Assembly: GCF_900108065.1 (NCBI RefSeq)
Contig: NZ_FNVQ01000005.1
Span: forward strand, 402,323 to 466,322
From: Marinobacterium lutimaris
Lineage (GTDB): Bacteria > Pseudomonadota > Gammaproteobacteria > Pseudomonadales > Balneatricaceae
Length of the DNA: 64,000 nucleotides
Reading direction: 5' to 3'
Notes under the pieces: generated by a model
The model's input: only the letters and a program-made list of their open reading frames with translations
The model's database searches: none
What the model was told of the DNA's origin: nothing
Shown here: one piece after another, positions 1-8,565 of the stretch
Layout of the letters: every line of letters starts with the position of its first letter
Numbering within the stretch: the first letter of the stretch is position 1
Program-made: the position numbers and the translations under genes

Positions 1-609
1 CCAGATGGTCCAGCAGCCCACGTCGCGGGCGGCCTTTACATCGTTGATCGGGTGATCGCCGATATGCACCACCTGTTCCGGCCGTAGCTTGGTATGTTCC
101 AGCGCGCGCTCGAACATCAGCGGGTGCGGCTTTGCAGTCCCAACCTTGTCGGCGTTGTACTGGAAATCGAACAGCTCGCTGGCACCTGTCAGGCTCACGT
201 CGGCGTTGCCGTTGCTGAGCGCGCCGATCACCAGCCCCTCGCTGCGCAGGATTTTAAGCATCTCCAACGCGTGTTCGAAAAACTCCACTTCGTGGCGGGC
301 ACGCATGAATGTCTCAAATGCTTTAACAGCCAATACCTCGGCGTCCTGCGCGCTATAACCGCTGCGCTCCAGCCCTTTCTCCAGCAGACGCAGGCGCACC
401 AGTGACATGCTGTGGGCGATCTCCGGCTGCTCCGCCAGCAGTTCGTCGCGCAGTTTGGAGCCTTCGACCAGGTCCGCGGGCTGATGTAACCGGGTAAAGC
501 TGCCGGCGTTATCTTCGAGCCACTGCCAGAGCGTTTGGTTGGCCAGACGGATGACCGGGTCAACCTCCCAGAGGGTATCGTCGAGATCGAAAGTGGCGCA
601 CTTCAGCAT
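1..609 (-). CDS. HAD-superfamily hydrolase, YigB-like (3' end cut by window)
   Basis: Partial gene: 203 codons are present and the C-terminus lies beyond base 1. The protein opens with the HAD motif I DLDDTLWE (residues about 8-15), followed by a helical cap, a motif II region LSNGN and a motif IV-like IGDHPINDV with the Asp pair expected for Mg2+ binding. This matches the YigB/HAD-IA phosphatases; YigB acts on FMN and other small phosphates in the E. coli case, so the substrate here is inference. It is the last visible gene of the lptM-lysA-dapF-DUF484-xerC operon, the same place yigB occupies in E. coli. The ATG at 609 is used because the DLDD motif sits the usual few residues from it. About 30 bases separate it from xerC. 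Confidence 0.85.
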   Translation of the reverse strand, partial: MLKCATFDLDDTLWEVDPVIRLANQTLWQWLEDNAGSFTRLHQPADLVEGSKLRDELLAEQPEIAHSMSLVRLRLLEKGLERSGYSAQDAEVLAVKAFETFMRARHEVEFFEHALEMLKILRSEGLVIGALSNGNADVSLTGASELFDFQYNADKVGTAKPHPLMFERALEHTKLRPEQVVHIGDHPINDVKAARDVGCWTIW

Positions 610-639
610 GTCCGGCTCCTGTTCATTGATTACAGCGGT

Positions 640-1548
640 TTACTGCTCTTTCTTGCGTTTGGCCCGGGGGTGGGAATGTTCATAGACCTCCATCAGATGC
701 TGGAAGTCCAGATGAGTATAGATCTGGGTGGTGGCGATATCAGCGTGTCCAAGCAGCTCCTGCACCGCGCGCAGATCGGCGCTGGATTCCAGCATATGGC
801 TGGCGAAGCTGTGTCTCAACCGATGCGGATAGACCCGTCCACTGACGCCGACGTGTTCGCCCTGGCGTTTCAGCCGCTGTTCGATGGCACGCACGCCCAG
901 GCGGCGCCCCTGCTTGCCGACAAACAGGGCGCTCTCATCCAGCAGCGCGATGGCGTTACGCTCACGTATCCAGCGCTCAAGCGCCTCGACCGCCTTGCGG
1001 CCGATCGGCACTTCACGGGTTTTGTTGCCCTTGCCGGTCACCCTCAGGCTGCCATCGCGAAGATCCGGATCGATCAGGTCCAGCGATGCCAGTTCCGAAA
1101 CACGCAGGCCCGAGGAGTAAAGCAGCTCCATCATCGCCAGGTCGCGGATCTCCAGGGGATCATCAGTGCGCTGATCCAGCAGTGTACCCAGCTGGTCCAC
1201 ATCCAGCGTCTGCGGCAAGCGACGCGACGCCTTGGGCGCCTGCACCGCCAGCGCCGGGTTCTGGGTCACCTCACCCTCACGGCTGAGATAACGGTAGAAA
1301 CTGCGCACGGCGGAGAGCAGCCGCGCCAGCGAACGGCCGGAGAGGCCGTTGCCGTGGAGTTGTGCCACGGCACGACGCAGGCGGCGCTCATCGAGTGCGC
1401 GCCAGCCGGCCTGACCCAGCTCCTGAAGCTGCTCGTCGAGGCGTTCGAGATCGCGCTGGTAGTTTTTCAGGGTATGCGCGGAGAGCTGTCGCTCCCCTTC
1501 GAGGTAGCGCAGGAATGCCGCCAGCAGGCGCTCATCCCCGGCTTGCAT
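640..1548 (-). CDS. xerC: Site-specific tyrosine recombinase XerC
   Basis: 302 residues, the normal XerC length. XerC works with XerD at dif to resolve chromosome dimers at division. The N-terminal SAM-like core-binding domain (about residues 1-90, with LSAHTLKNYQRDLERL) is followed by the catalytic domain. Catalytic residues visible in order: Arg in SSGLRVSELASL, Lys in GKGNKTREVP, HxxR in HRLRHSFASHML, His in LLGHADIATTQ and the nucleophile Tyr in QIYTHL. It lies one base downstream of the DUF484 gene, so translation is probably coupled. The position after dapF-DUF484 is the classic proteobacterial location and argues for housekeeping XerC rather than a mobile integrase. Confidence 0.95.
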   Translation of the reverse strand: MQAGDERLLAAFLRYLEGERQLSAHTLKNYQRDLERLDEQLQELGQAGWRALDERRLRRAVAQLHGNGLSGRSLARLLSAVRSFYRYLSREGEVTQNPALAVQAPKASRRLPQTLDVDQLGTLLDQRTDDPLEIRDLAMMELLYSSGLRVSELASLDLIDPDLRDGSLRVTGKGNKTREVPIGRKAVEALERWIRERNAIALLDESALFVGKQGRRLGVRAIEQRLKRQGEHVGVSGRVYPHRLRHSFASHMLESSADLRAVQELLGHADIATTQIYTHLDFQHLMEVYEHSHPRAKRKKEQ

Positions 1549-1549
1549 C

Positions 1550-2257
1550 TCAGAGCTGGCCTTGCTGACGCAGGATGCGGGCCACGACGCGGCTCAGCAC
1601 CTCACCCACATAGCTCAGGAACAGGGTGCCCTGGCTGCTCTGGAAGTAGTTGGCGTCATGGCTGCCGATGGCAAGCAGGCCCAGGGTCTCACCTTTGACC
1701 AGCGGCACCACGGCGGAGGACTGCACGCGAACCGATGCATCCTGGAACAGGAAGCGGTTCATCGCCTCGGACAGCTGGCCACAGCTGGGCAGGTTGGTGT
1801 CGATCAGCGGTTGCACGATGCTGCACTCACCGCGGGAGAGCACGCGCAGGTCGTTGGTATCCAGCGGGCTTTCGCTGAACAGCAGCAGGACGGTTTCATC
1901 ACCGTAGAAATCACGGCAGAGGCTCTCTTCCACAGCCACGGCGACCTCGTCGAGCGTTTCCGCTTCCAGCAGGCCGAGCACCATGCGCTTGGTTTTCTCG
2001 AACTGGCCGTCGTTGAAACGCGCCGCATCGATCAGCTCGGACAGACGCCCGTGCAGCTGCTCGTTGCGCGAGCGCAGCAGCGAAGTCTGGCGCTCCACCA
2101 GGGACACCGCCGTGCCGCGCTGATGCGGCACATAGAGCTTCTCCAGCAGATGGGTGTGCTCGGTGAAAAAGTCCGGGTGCTGCTTCAGGTACTCGGCCAC
2201 CTGCTCCGCACTGACGGCCTCGACTTCATTGCTGACCGGCTGTTCCGTTTCGCTCAT
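1550..2257 (-). CDS. DUF484 family protein
   Basis: 235 residues. Residues about 18-45 carry the family's opening signature ([20 protein letters not shown]), then a heptad-like stretch of about 30 residues ([17 protein letters not shown]) that looks like a coiled coil, and a C-terminal GAF-like domain ending [17 protein letters not shown]. The family's biochemical role is unknown to me; it is nearly always encoded between dapF and xerC, as here. The start overlaps the dapF stop by 4 bases and its stop is one base from xerC, so it is translationally coupled on both sides. Confidence 0.88.
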   Translation of the reverse strand: MSETEQPVSNEVEAVSAEQVAEYLKQHPDFFTEHTHLLEKLYVPHQRGTAVSLVERQTSLLRSRNEQLHGRLSELIDAARFNDGQFEKTKRMVLGLLEAETLDEVAVAVEESLCRDFYGDETVLLLFSESPLDTNDLRVLSRGECSIVQPLIDTNLPSCGQLSEAMNRFLFQDASVRVQSSAVVPLVKGETLGLLAIGSHDANYFQSSQGTLFLSYVGEVLSRVVARILRQQGQL

Positions 2258-3084
2258 AGGTAGATCTGCCCTTCAAAAACTGTGGTCGCAGGCCCGGTCA
2301 TCATCACCGGCTGGCCCTCGCCCGCCCAGCTGATTTTCAGATCGCCGCCGGGCAGATGCACCAGCACCTGCTCATCCAGCAGACCACGCAAACGCCCGGC
2401 TACCACCGCCGCACAGGCGCCGGTGCCGCAGGCCTGGGTTTCGCCGGCGCCACGTTCGAACACGCGCAGACGGATCTCGTTGCGTGACACCACTTCCATA
2501 AAGCCGATATTGGCTTTCCGTGGAAAACGCGGATGCGCCTCCAGCGCAGGCCCCAGCGTTTCCACCGGCGCGCTGTCGACCGAATCGACCACCAGAACAC
2601 CGTGGGGGTTACCCATGGAAATGGCGCTCAGCTCAACGCTGTCACCGTTCACGTCAACGCTGTAAATGGCGCTTTTTTCCGCCGCCTCGAACGGGATTTC
2701 CGCCGGTATCAGCTCCGGCGCACCCATATCGACTTCGACCTGCTTGTCTTCATGGATCTGCAGAATCGCCTCACCACGCGCGGTCTGCACGGCGATGCGA
2801 TCACGCATGATCAGACGCTTGTCGCGAACAAAGCGGGCGAAGCAGCGCGCACCATTGCCGCAGTGCTCAACCTCGGACCCATCCGCATTGTAGATACGGT
2901 AGCGGAAGTCCATCTCTGGCCGCGTCGGCGGCTCCACCAGCAACAGCTGGTCGAAGCCGATGCCGAAATTACGGTCGGCCAGGCTACGCACCTGATCACT
3001 GCTCAGGCGGATACGCTGGGAGATCGCATCGATGACCATGAAGTCATTGCCGAGCCCGTGCATTTTGGTGAATCGCACCAGCAT
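2254..3084 (-). CDS. dapF: Diaminopimelate epimerase
   Basis: 276 residues, the expected length. DapF converts LL- to meso-diaminopimelate for lysine and peptidoglycan synthesis in the cytoplasm. Both catalytic cysteines are seen in their family contexts: [13 protein letters not shown] (first Cys) and [13 protein letters not shown] (second Cys). The N-terminus [19 protein letters not shown] is typical. It follows lysA by 2 bases and overlaps the DUF484 gene by 4 bases, so the two last steps of lysine synthesis are co-transcribed. Confidence 0.97.
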   Translation of the reverse strand: MLVRFTKMHGLGNDFMVIDAISQRIRLSSDQVRSLADRNFGIGFDQLLLVEPPTRPEMDFRYRIYNADGSEVEHCGNGARCFARFVRDKRLIMRDRIAVQTARGEAILQIHEDKQVEVDMGAPELIPAEIPFEAAEKSAIYSVDVNGDSVELSAISMGNPHGVLVVDSVDSAPVETLGPALEAHPRFPRKANIGFMEVVSRNEIRLRVFERGAGETQACGTGACAAVVAGRLRGLLDEQVLVHLPGGDLKISWAGEGQPVMMTGPATTVFEGQIYL

Positions 3085-3086
3085 GA

Positions 3087-4346
3087 TCAGGCATCCTTCG
3101 GCAGCAGGTGCTCGCCCCGCATCAGATCACTGACGCGCTCACGCTCGCGCACCACAACAAACTTGTTGTCATCGACAATCACCTCGGCCGGGCGGCCACG
3201 GGTGTTGTAGTTGGAGGCCATAACAAAGCCGTAGGCACCAGCCGAGCAGACCGCCAGCAGGTCGCCCGCAGCCAGGTTCAGGTCGCGGTCTTTGCCAAGG
3301 AAATCGCCGGTTTCGCAAACAGGGCCAACGAGATCCCAGATCTTGGTCTCGCCCTCTTCACGCAGCTCCACCGGTACGATCTCCTGGTAGGCGCCGTACA
3401 GGGACGGGCGTATCAGATCGTTCATGGCGCCATCGATAATGGCGAAGTTCTTCTCACCGGTCTGCTTGAGAAACTCAACGCGGGTCAGCATGACGCCAGC
3501 GTTGGCGGCGATGGAGCGGCCCGGCTCAAACACCAGACCCAGCTCGCGATCGCCAAGGCGCTCGCTGATCGCTGCGATATATTCGGCCGGAGTCGGCGGT
3601 ACTTCGTCGGTGTAGCAGACCCCCAGGCCACCGCCGAGATCGAGGTGCTTCAGCTTGATGCCCTCGTCGGCGAGCTGATCGATCAGCACCAGCAGGCGAT
3701 CCAGCGCATCCAGGAACGGGCTCAGCTCGGTAAGCTGGCTGCCGATATGGCAGTCGATACCCACCACTTCGACGTTTTCCAGCGCGGCGGCGCGACGATA
3801 AACATCCAGCGCGGAGTCGATATCGATACCGAACTTGTTCTCTTTCAGGCCGGTGGAGATGTACGGGTGCGTCTTGGCATCCACATCCGGATTGACGCGG
3901 AAGGAGATGCGCGCTGTCTGGCCCATTTCGCCGGCCACGGCGTTGACGCGATCCAGCTCGGCATCGGACTCCAGGTTGAAGCAGTGAATACCCACTTCCA
4001 GTGCACGTTTGATCTCATCGGCTTTTTTAGCAACGCCGGAGAAAACCACCTTGGCGGGATCACCGCCGGCGCGCAGCACACGCTCGAGCTCACCGAGGGA
4101 AACGATATCGAAGCCGGCACCTAGGCGCGCCAGGATATTCAGCACGCCGATATTGGAGTTGGCTTTCACCGCATAGCAGACCAGCGCATCACGACCTTTC
4201 AGCGCTTCGGCATAGGCCAGGTAAGCGCGCTCGATCGCATCACGGGAGTAAACGTAGGTCGGCGTACCCACTTCATTGGCGATGCGGCTTAACGGCACCT
4301 CTTCACAGTTCAGGCTGCCGTTCAGGTATTCAAAGTTGTCCATCAT
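3087..4346 (-). CDS. lysA: Diaminopimelate decarboxylase
   Basis: About 419 residues, a normal length for this PLP enzyme, which decarboxylates meso-DAP to L-lysine. Visible: the PLP lysine in CYAVKANSN, the glycine-rich phosphate loop GGGLGV, EPGRSI, and the substrate-binding Cys motif VCETGDFLG. The first two codons are both ATG (4346 and 4343); a GAGAGAG Shine-Dalgarno sits very close to the first, so the second ATG may be the true start. It follows the small LptM lipoprotein gene by 9 bases and precedes dapF by 2 bases. No lysine riboswitch-like structure is seen upstream. Confidence 0.96.
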   Translation of the reverse strand: MMDNFEYLNGSLNCEEVPLSRIANEVGTPTYVYSRDAIERAYLAYAEALKGRDALVCYAVKANSNIGVLNILARLGAGFDIVSLGELERVLRAGGDPAKVVFSGVAKKADEIKRALEVGIHCFNLESDAELDRVNAVAGEMGQTARISFRVNPDVDAKTHPYISTGLKENKFGIDIDSALDVYRRAAALENVEVVGIDCHIGSQLTELSPFLDALDRLLVLIDQLADEGIKLKHLDLGGGLGVCYTDEVPPTPAEYIAAISERLGDRELGLVFEPGRSIAANAGVMLTRVEFLKQTGEKNFAIIDGAMNDLIRPSLYGAYQEIVPVELREEGETKIWDLVGPVCETGDFLGKDRDLNLAAGDLLAVCSAGAYGFVMASNYNTRGRPAEVIVDDNKFVVVRERERVSDLMRGEHLLPKDA

Positions 4347-4355
4347 CTCTCTCGT

Positions 4356-4472
4356 TTACTGTTGCGCAGTCTCGGCTTCATCGCTCGGCGGTGGCAGGGT
4401 CAGCGGCCCTTTTTGACCGCAGCCGACCAGCAGCAGCGTTCCCAGCAACAATATTGGCCAGCAGCGTTTCAT
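4356..4472 (-). CDS. lptM: LptM-type small lipoprotein (YifL family)
   Basis: A 38-residue protein that reads MKRCWPILLLGTLLLVGCGQ and then KGPLTLPPPSDEAETAQQ. It has a short lipoprotein signal with lipobox LVGC, so Cys18 would be lipidated, and directly after it the GQKGPL(Y/T)LP motif that defines the LptM family. In E. coli LptM helps the LPS translocon LptD mature at the outer membrane. The gene lies immediately upstream of lysA, the conserved position in gammaproteobacteria. A GAGG-like Shine-Dalgarno precedes the ATG. It is too short for usual gene-length cut-offs. Confidence 0.9.
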   Translation of the reverse strand: MKRCWPILLLGTLLLVGCGQKGPLTLPPPSDEAETAQQ

Positions 4473-4659
4473 GACGACCTATCCTCACGCAGAACCGGCA
4501 CAGCCGGTAAAATTCAAACCCCGGAGTATACCCCGATACAGGGGCCATTGAGTACCTCGCGACCAGTCCGGAAGCAGGAAAATACGCGGGATTTTCGGGG
4601 TGTTTCATGGCAGCCGAAGGCATATACTGCGCAGAAAACTTACCAGGCTGGAGAAACCG

Positions 4660-4986
4660 ATGACTGAATCGGAATTTATGGTGCAGGTCGATGAAACGCT
4701 GCAGCAGATTGAGGAGATCCTCGACGAAGCGGAATCCGATCTGGATTACGAGAGCAACGGCGGCATGATGACCGTCAAATGCGAGAACGGCAGCCAGATT
4801 ATCTTTACCCGTCAGCCACCGCTGAAGCAGCTCTGGCTGGCTCTGCCGGGCGGCGGTTACCATTTCGATTACGACCAGGACGCGGGTCAGTGGAAGCTCG
4901 ACAGCGACGGCACCAGCCTGAATTCCATGCTCACCAAAGCCTTCGCCGAGCAGGCCGGCGAGCAGTTCGACTTCAGCGATATCTGA
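4660..4986 (+). CDS. cyaY: Frataxin-like iron-sulfur assembly protein CyaY
   Basis: 108 residues, matching the CyaY length. CyaY binds iron and regulates the IscS cysteine desulfurase. The N-terminal helix carries the acidic ridge (QQIEEILDEAESDLDYES), followed by the beta-sheet with GGMMTVKCENGSQIIF and the conserved LWLA and GGYHFDY segments. An in-frame ATG at 4600 exists, but the ATG at 4660 follows CTGGAGAAACCG, gives the family's MTESEF start, and is used. The gene is divergent from lptM-lysA, an arrangement conserved in gammaproteobacteria. Confidence 0.95.
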   Translation: MTESEFMVQVDETLQQIEEILDEAESDLDYESNGGMMTVKCENGSQIIFTRQPPLKQLWLALPGGGYHFDYDQDAGQWKLDSDGTSLNSMLTKAFAEQAGEQFDFSDI

Positions 4987-5002
4987 GCGGCCCGCCCTTT
5001 CC

Positions 5003-6271
5003 TCAGTGCCGTGTATCGAGGCGCTCGGCTATCAGCGCCTCGAGCCGGTCCAGCGCGCCCTGGTTCTGTTTCAGGAACGCCTCACCGGCACGGCCCGCGG
5101 CCCTCGCCTGATCCGGCTGATCCAGCCAGGTGCCAAGCTGAGCGGTCAGCCCCTTCTCATCGACCACCTGACTCATACCACCAGCGTCCTTTAACGCCTC
5201 ACAGATCGCCGCGAAGTTGAAGGTATCCGGCCCCATGATAACTGGCAGGCCAAGCGCCGCGGGTTCAAGCGGGTTGTGTCCGCCGGTGCCGCTGAAACTG
5301 CCGCCGACAAAGGCGATATCCGCCGCTGCGTAGAGCATCATCAGCTCGCCCATGGTATCGCCAATATAAATATCGGTCTGGCTATCGGGCGTCTCACCGC
5401 TGGAGCGGGCACAGACATTGTGACTGAACTGACTTGCAAGCTCGGTCACACCGGCAAAGCGCTCCGGATGCCGCGGCACCAGCGCCAGCAGCAGATCTGG
5501 CTGACGCTCCTTGAGACTACGCCAGCAGCGTAACAGCAGTTCATCCTCTCCCTCATGAGTACTGGCGGCGATCACAACGGGCCGTTCTGCTCCCCAGAGT
5601 GTTCGCAACGCCCTGCCTGAGTCACGCAACGAGAGATCCGGCGAAATATCAAACTTGATGCTGCCGGTGACGCTGACTCGCTCCGGCGGCGCTCCAAGTT
5701 CGCGGAAGCGGCCAGCGTCCGCCTCATGCTGGGCGGCGATCAGGTTCAGCCGCTGCAACATGGGCCGGGTCAGCGCCGAAAAGCGACGATAGCCTCTTGC
5801 CGAGCGCTCTGACAGACGGGCATTCACCAGCATCACCGGTACACCTTTGCGGGCGCAGCCGGATACCAGGTTGGGCCAGAGTTCGGTTTCCACCACGATG
5901 CAGATTGCCGGCTTCACGCGGCGCAGAAAGGCACTCCAGGCCAGCGGCAGGTCCCAGGGGCAGAAGCGCTGTTCGACCCGATCGCCAAAGGCTTTCTCCA
6001 CCTGGGCTGCTCCGGTGGGCGTCATATTGGTCATCAGGATGCGGTGACTGGGATAGCGCTTGAGCAGCCTTTCCACCATAGGCACCACCGCAAGGGTCTC
6101 ACCCACGGAGACCGCATGAATCCAGATCACCGGCCCGCTAAGACGGTCTCCTAATCCCAGCCTTTGCGTCCAGTTTTTTCGATACCCTGGAGCTTTGCGC
6201 CCACGCCACCAAAGACGCGCCAGTAGCAGCGGTATCAGCAGGTAGAAAAGAAGGGTATAGAGTAAACGCAT
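5003..6271 (-). CDS. waaA: 3-deoxy-D-manno-octulosonic acid (Kdo) transferase
   Basis: 422 residues from the ATG at 6271; a longer frame up to 6370 adds 33 residues with no family match and is not used. WaaA transfers Kdo from CMP-Kdo to lipid IVA on the cytoplasmic face of the inner membrane. Residues about 1-20 form the single N-terminal anchor (LLYTLLFYLLIPLLLARLWW), followed by the GT-B fold with IWIHAVSVGETLAVVP, the acceptor-domain VVETELWPNL containing the conserved Glu, and the nucleotide domain with GGSFSGTGGHNPLEPAALGLPVIMGP. It opens the LPS region and sits divergent from the GtrB-like gene. Confidence 0.95.
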   Translation of the reverse strand: MRLLYTLLFYLLIPLLLARLWWRGRKAPGYRKNWTQRLGLGDRLSGPVIWIHAVSVGETLAVVPMVERLLKRYPSHRILMTNMTPTGAAQVEKAFGDRVEQRFCPWDLPLAWSAFLRRVKPAICIVVETELWPNLVSGCARKGVPVMLVNARLSERSARGYRRFSALTRPMLQRLNLIAAQHEADAGRFRELGAPPERVSVTGSIKFDISPDLSLRDSGRALRTLWGAERPVVIAASTHEGEDELLLRCWRSLKERQPDLLLALVPRHPERFAGVTELASQFSHNVCARSSGETPDSQTDIYIGDTMGELMMLYAAADIAFVGGSFSGTGGHNPLEPAALGLPVIMGPDTFNFAAICEALKDAGGMSQVVDEKGLTAQLGTWLDQPDQARAAGRAGEAFLKQNQGALDRLEALIAERLDTRH

Positions 6272-6394
6272 CGGCTGGCACACCACCAAAATTTGAGGCT
6301 GAAGTGTAACATGGTCGCTCAGGGCACAGGCGCTGGAATCAACGTGCCGGATCAGCCACAATGGGAACAAAAGCGTGCGTTATACGGACAGTCT

Positions 6395-7414
6395 ATGCAT
6401 CACATCGACTTTTCCGCACAGCTCCCGAGGAGTGAGCGACCCAGCGTCACCTGCGTTCTGCCAGCCTACAACGAGGCCGGCAGCCTGCGCCATCTCATCC
6501 CCGAATTAACCGAATACCTGAAAAAGTTCTCCGACCAGATAGAGCTGCTCGTCGTCGATGATGGCAGTCGGGATGACACCCTGGCGGTCGTGTCCGCCAT
6601 GCTGGATCACTACCCTGTCACGCTGCTCCAGCTGTCGCGCAATTTTGGCAAAGAGGCCGCACTGAGTGCGGGTCTCGACCATGCAGACGGCGATGTTGTC
6701 CTGCTGATGGATTCTGATGGCCAGCACCCTTTCGAAGTAGTGGACCAGTTTTTCCACCACTGGCATGAAGGCTGGGACATGGTTTTTGGCGTGCACGAGA
6801 ATCGCTCGGACGAGTCCCGCGCCAAACGCTACCTGACCAAACTGTTCTACAGCCTGCTCAGCCGCAGCGCCGAGATCGAAATGCAGCCGGATGCCGGCGA
6901 CTTCCGGCTGCTGGACCGACGGGTGGTGCTTGCTCTGCGCCGTTTGCCGGAACGCTCACGAATGATGAAAGGGCTCTACTCCTGGGTGGGCTTTTCCAGC
7001 AAGGCGGTGCCGTTTCAGCCAATCGGACGGATCACCGGCAGTTCGCATTTTGGTCTGAGTAAACTCTCGGCTCTGGCGCTGACCGGTTTTACCAGTTTCA
7101 GTAACGCGCCGCTGCGAATGTGGATGCTGATTGGTGCTGCCACCTCGGTACTCTCGGTGCTTTACGCCCTGATCATCGTCATCCGCACACTGATTTTCGG
7201 CTCGGACATTCCCGGCTGGCCATCCATCGCAGCCGGCATCGCCTTCCTCGGCGGTATGCAGCTGTTTTCGGTCGGCATTCTCGGCGAATATATCGCGCGT
7301 ATATTCTCCGAGGTGAAAGCCCGCCCGCTCTACCTGGTTAGCAACGAAATATCCTTCCGCAAACAGAGGCGGCCAGAGCAGCAACCTGCAGGGGAGGAAG
7401 CGAATGACGCGTGA
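6395..7414 (+). CDS. GtrB/ArnC-type polyprenyl-phosphate glycosyltransferase (LgmA/FlmF-like)
   Basis: About 339 residues from the ATG at 6395; TTG 6293 or ATG 6311 would lengthen it. It has a GT2 domain (VTCVLPAYNEAGSL, VVDDGSRDDTL, DxD-like LMDSDGQHP) and two C-terminal membrane helices (about residues 235-300). Such enzymes move a sugar from a nucleotide donor to undecaprenyl phosphate on the cytoplasmic face. The next genes encode a GtrA-like flippase and a ChbG/YdjC deacetylase, and a GT39 transferase converges on them. Together they match the roles in Francisella FlmF2-NaxD-FlmK and Bordetella LgmABCD. The N-acetylhexosamine substrate is inferred from that context. Confidence 0.85.
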   Translation: MHHIDFSAQLPRSERPSVTCVLPAYNEAGSLRHLIPELTEYLKKFSDQIELLVVDDGSRDDTLAVVSAMLDHYPVTLLQLSRNFGKEAALSAGLDHADGDVVLLMDSDGQHPFEVVDQFFHHWHEGWDMVFGVHENRSDESRAKRYLTKLFYSLLSRSAEIEMQPDAGDFRLLDRRVVLALRRLPERSRMMKGLYSWVGFSSKAVPFQPIGRITGSSHFGLSKLSALALTGFTSFSNAPLRMWMLIGAATSVLSVLYALIIVIRTLIFGSDIPGWPSIAAGIAFLGGMQLFSVGILGEYIARIFSEVKARPLYLVSNEISFRKQRRPEQQPAGEEANDA

Positions 7415-7775
7415 AGCACTGAGCTTTATAGCCGTCGGCGTTTCCGCACTGCTGATGCATTGGCTGGTGGTGTTCCTGCTGGTGCCCCTGGCGCACCTGC
7501 ATCCGCTGATCGCCAATGTGATCGCGTTTCTGCTGGCCTTCAACGTCAGTTACTTCGGTCATCGCCACCTAACCTTTCGTGCCCAGGAACTCTCTCACCG
7601 CCAGACCTTGCCACGCTTCGCCACCGTTGCCGCCACAAGTTTCTTGCTCAATGAAGCGATGTACTGGGCCCTGCTGAGCCTGACACCGCTGCGCTACGAC
7701 GTGGCCCTGTTCATCGTGCTGGGCAGCGTTGCCGTACTGACCTACCTGCTGGGCAAATTCTGGGCGTTCGCATGA
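7404..7775 (+). CDS. GtrA-family small flippase
   Basis: 123 residues with four predicted membrane helices (about 6-28, 35-52, 70-92, 98-120), the layout of the GtrA family (PF04138). GtrA proteins are thought to flip polyprenyl-phosphate-linked sugars across the inner membrane. The conserved middle loop FNVSYFGHRHLTF is present. The ATG overlaps the end of the GtrB-like gene by 11 bases, so the two are translationally coupled, and it overlaps the deacetylase gene by 4 bases. In the Bordetella lgm locus a GtrA-like protein (LgmD) plays this part; assignment here is by analogy. Confidence 0.85.
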   Translation: MTREALSFIAVGVSALLMHWLVVFLLVPLAHLHPLIANVIAFLLAFNVSYFGHRHLTFRAQELSHRQTLPRFATVAATSFLLNEAMYWALLSLTPLRYDVALFIVLGSVAVLTYLLGKFWAFA

Positions 7776-8560
7776 GCCGTACTGTAGTTATCTGCGCCGA
7801 TGACTTCGGCATGTCGGAAGGGATTAACCAAGCGATACTGGAGCTGATCGATCTCGGCCGCCTGTCCGCTACCAGCTGTATGACCAATATGCTCTGCTGG
7901 ACACGGGAGGCAGCTGAGCAGTTGCAGGCGCGACGGCATAAGGCCGCGCTGGGGCTGCACTTTAACCTGACCGAAGGCGTGCACGCCGTTCCGCTGGGAA
8001 AATTGATGCTGAAAAGCCTGGTCCGGCAGTTAGACCGACAGGCGCTGCTCAAACAATTCGATGAGCAGCTGGATAGTTTCGAGGAGCTGATCGGCTCGGC
8101 GCCGGATTTTGTCGATGGCCATCAACATATCCAGATGTTTCCGGTTATCCGCGAGCTGCTGCTAGATCGCTTGCAGCAGCGCTACGGCAAGCAGGCACCC
8201 TGGGTTCGCGCATCCACCCCCCGGCTTTCCGGCCACGATTCAGGCTTCAAGGCGATGGTGCTGCGGCTAATCGGGCTGGGTTTCGAGTCAGCCCGCCGCC
8301 GCTTCCACACCAAGGGAAGCGCAGCCTTTGCAGGCCTCTATTCACTGAGCCCAGAGGCGGATTTTGCCGGCATGATGCAGCTCTGGCTAAACACTGAGCC
8401 GGACGGGGTGCTGATAATGTGTCACCCGGGCAAAACTGGGGACGAATCCTCCCTAGCCCGTGCCCGGCGCAGGGAATATGAATGGCTTTCGAGTGATCTT
8501 TTTATAGAGGCTCTGCGCAATAGTGATCGCTCACTTCATACAGAACCTACCTTTTCCTGA
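7772..8560 (+). CDS. ChbG/YdjC-family carbohydrate deacetylase (NaxD/LgmC-like)
   Basis: 262 residues. The family's metal-binding and catalytic motifs are visible: the Asp pair in ICADDFGMSEGI near the N-terminus, the His in LGLHFNLTEG, and the His pair in DGHQHIQMFP, with a further conserved MCHPG near residue 210. YdjC/ChbG enzymes remove N-acetyl groups from amino sugars; Francisella NaxD does this on undecaprenyl-phosphate GalNAc so that the free amine can be placed on lipid A. The 4-base overlap with the GtrA-like gene supports the same pathway here. An alternative is a HpnK-type role, but no hopanoid genes are near. Confidence 0.85.
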   Translation: MSRTVVICADDFGMSEGINQAILELIDLGRLSATSCMTNMLCWTREAAEQLQARRHKAALGLHFNLTEGVHAVPLGKLMLKSLVRQLDRQALLKQFDEQLDSFEELIGSAPDFVDGHQHIQMFPVIRELLLDRLQQRYGKQAPWVRASTPRLSGHDSGFKAMVLRLIGLGFESARRRFHTKGSAAFAGLYSLSPEADFAGMMQLWLNTEPDGVLIMCHPGKTGDESSLARARRREYEWLSSDLFIEALRNSDRSLHTEPTFS

Positions 8561-8565
8561 AGCGA

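Noticed and set aside
535..1698. 387-codon plus-strand frame over xerC
   Set aside because: Antisense shadow of xerC, which has all catalytic residues on the other strand.
3108..4124. 338-codon plus-strand frame over lysA
   Set aside because: Antisense shadow of lysA; no recognisable domain and no ribosome site.
4473..4659. Lysine riboswitch in front of lptM-lysA
   Set aside because: The 187-base divergent spacer is too short for it and shows only small GC hairpins.
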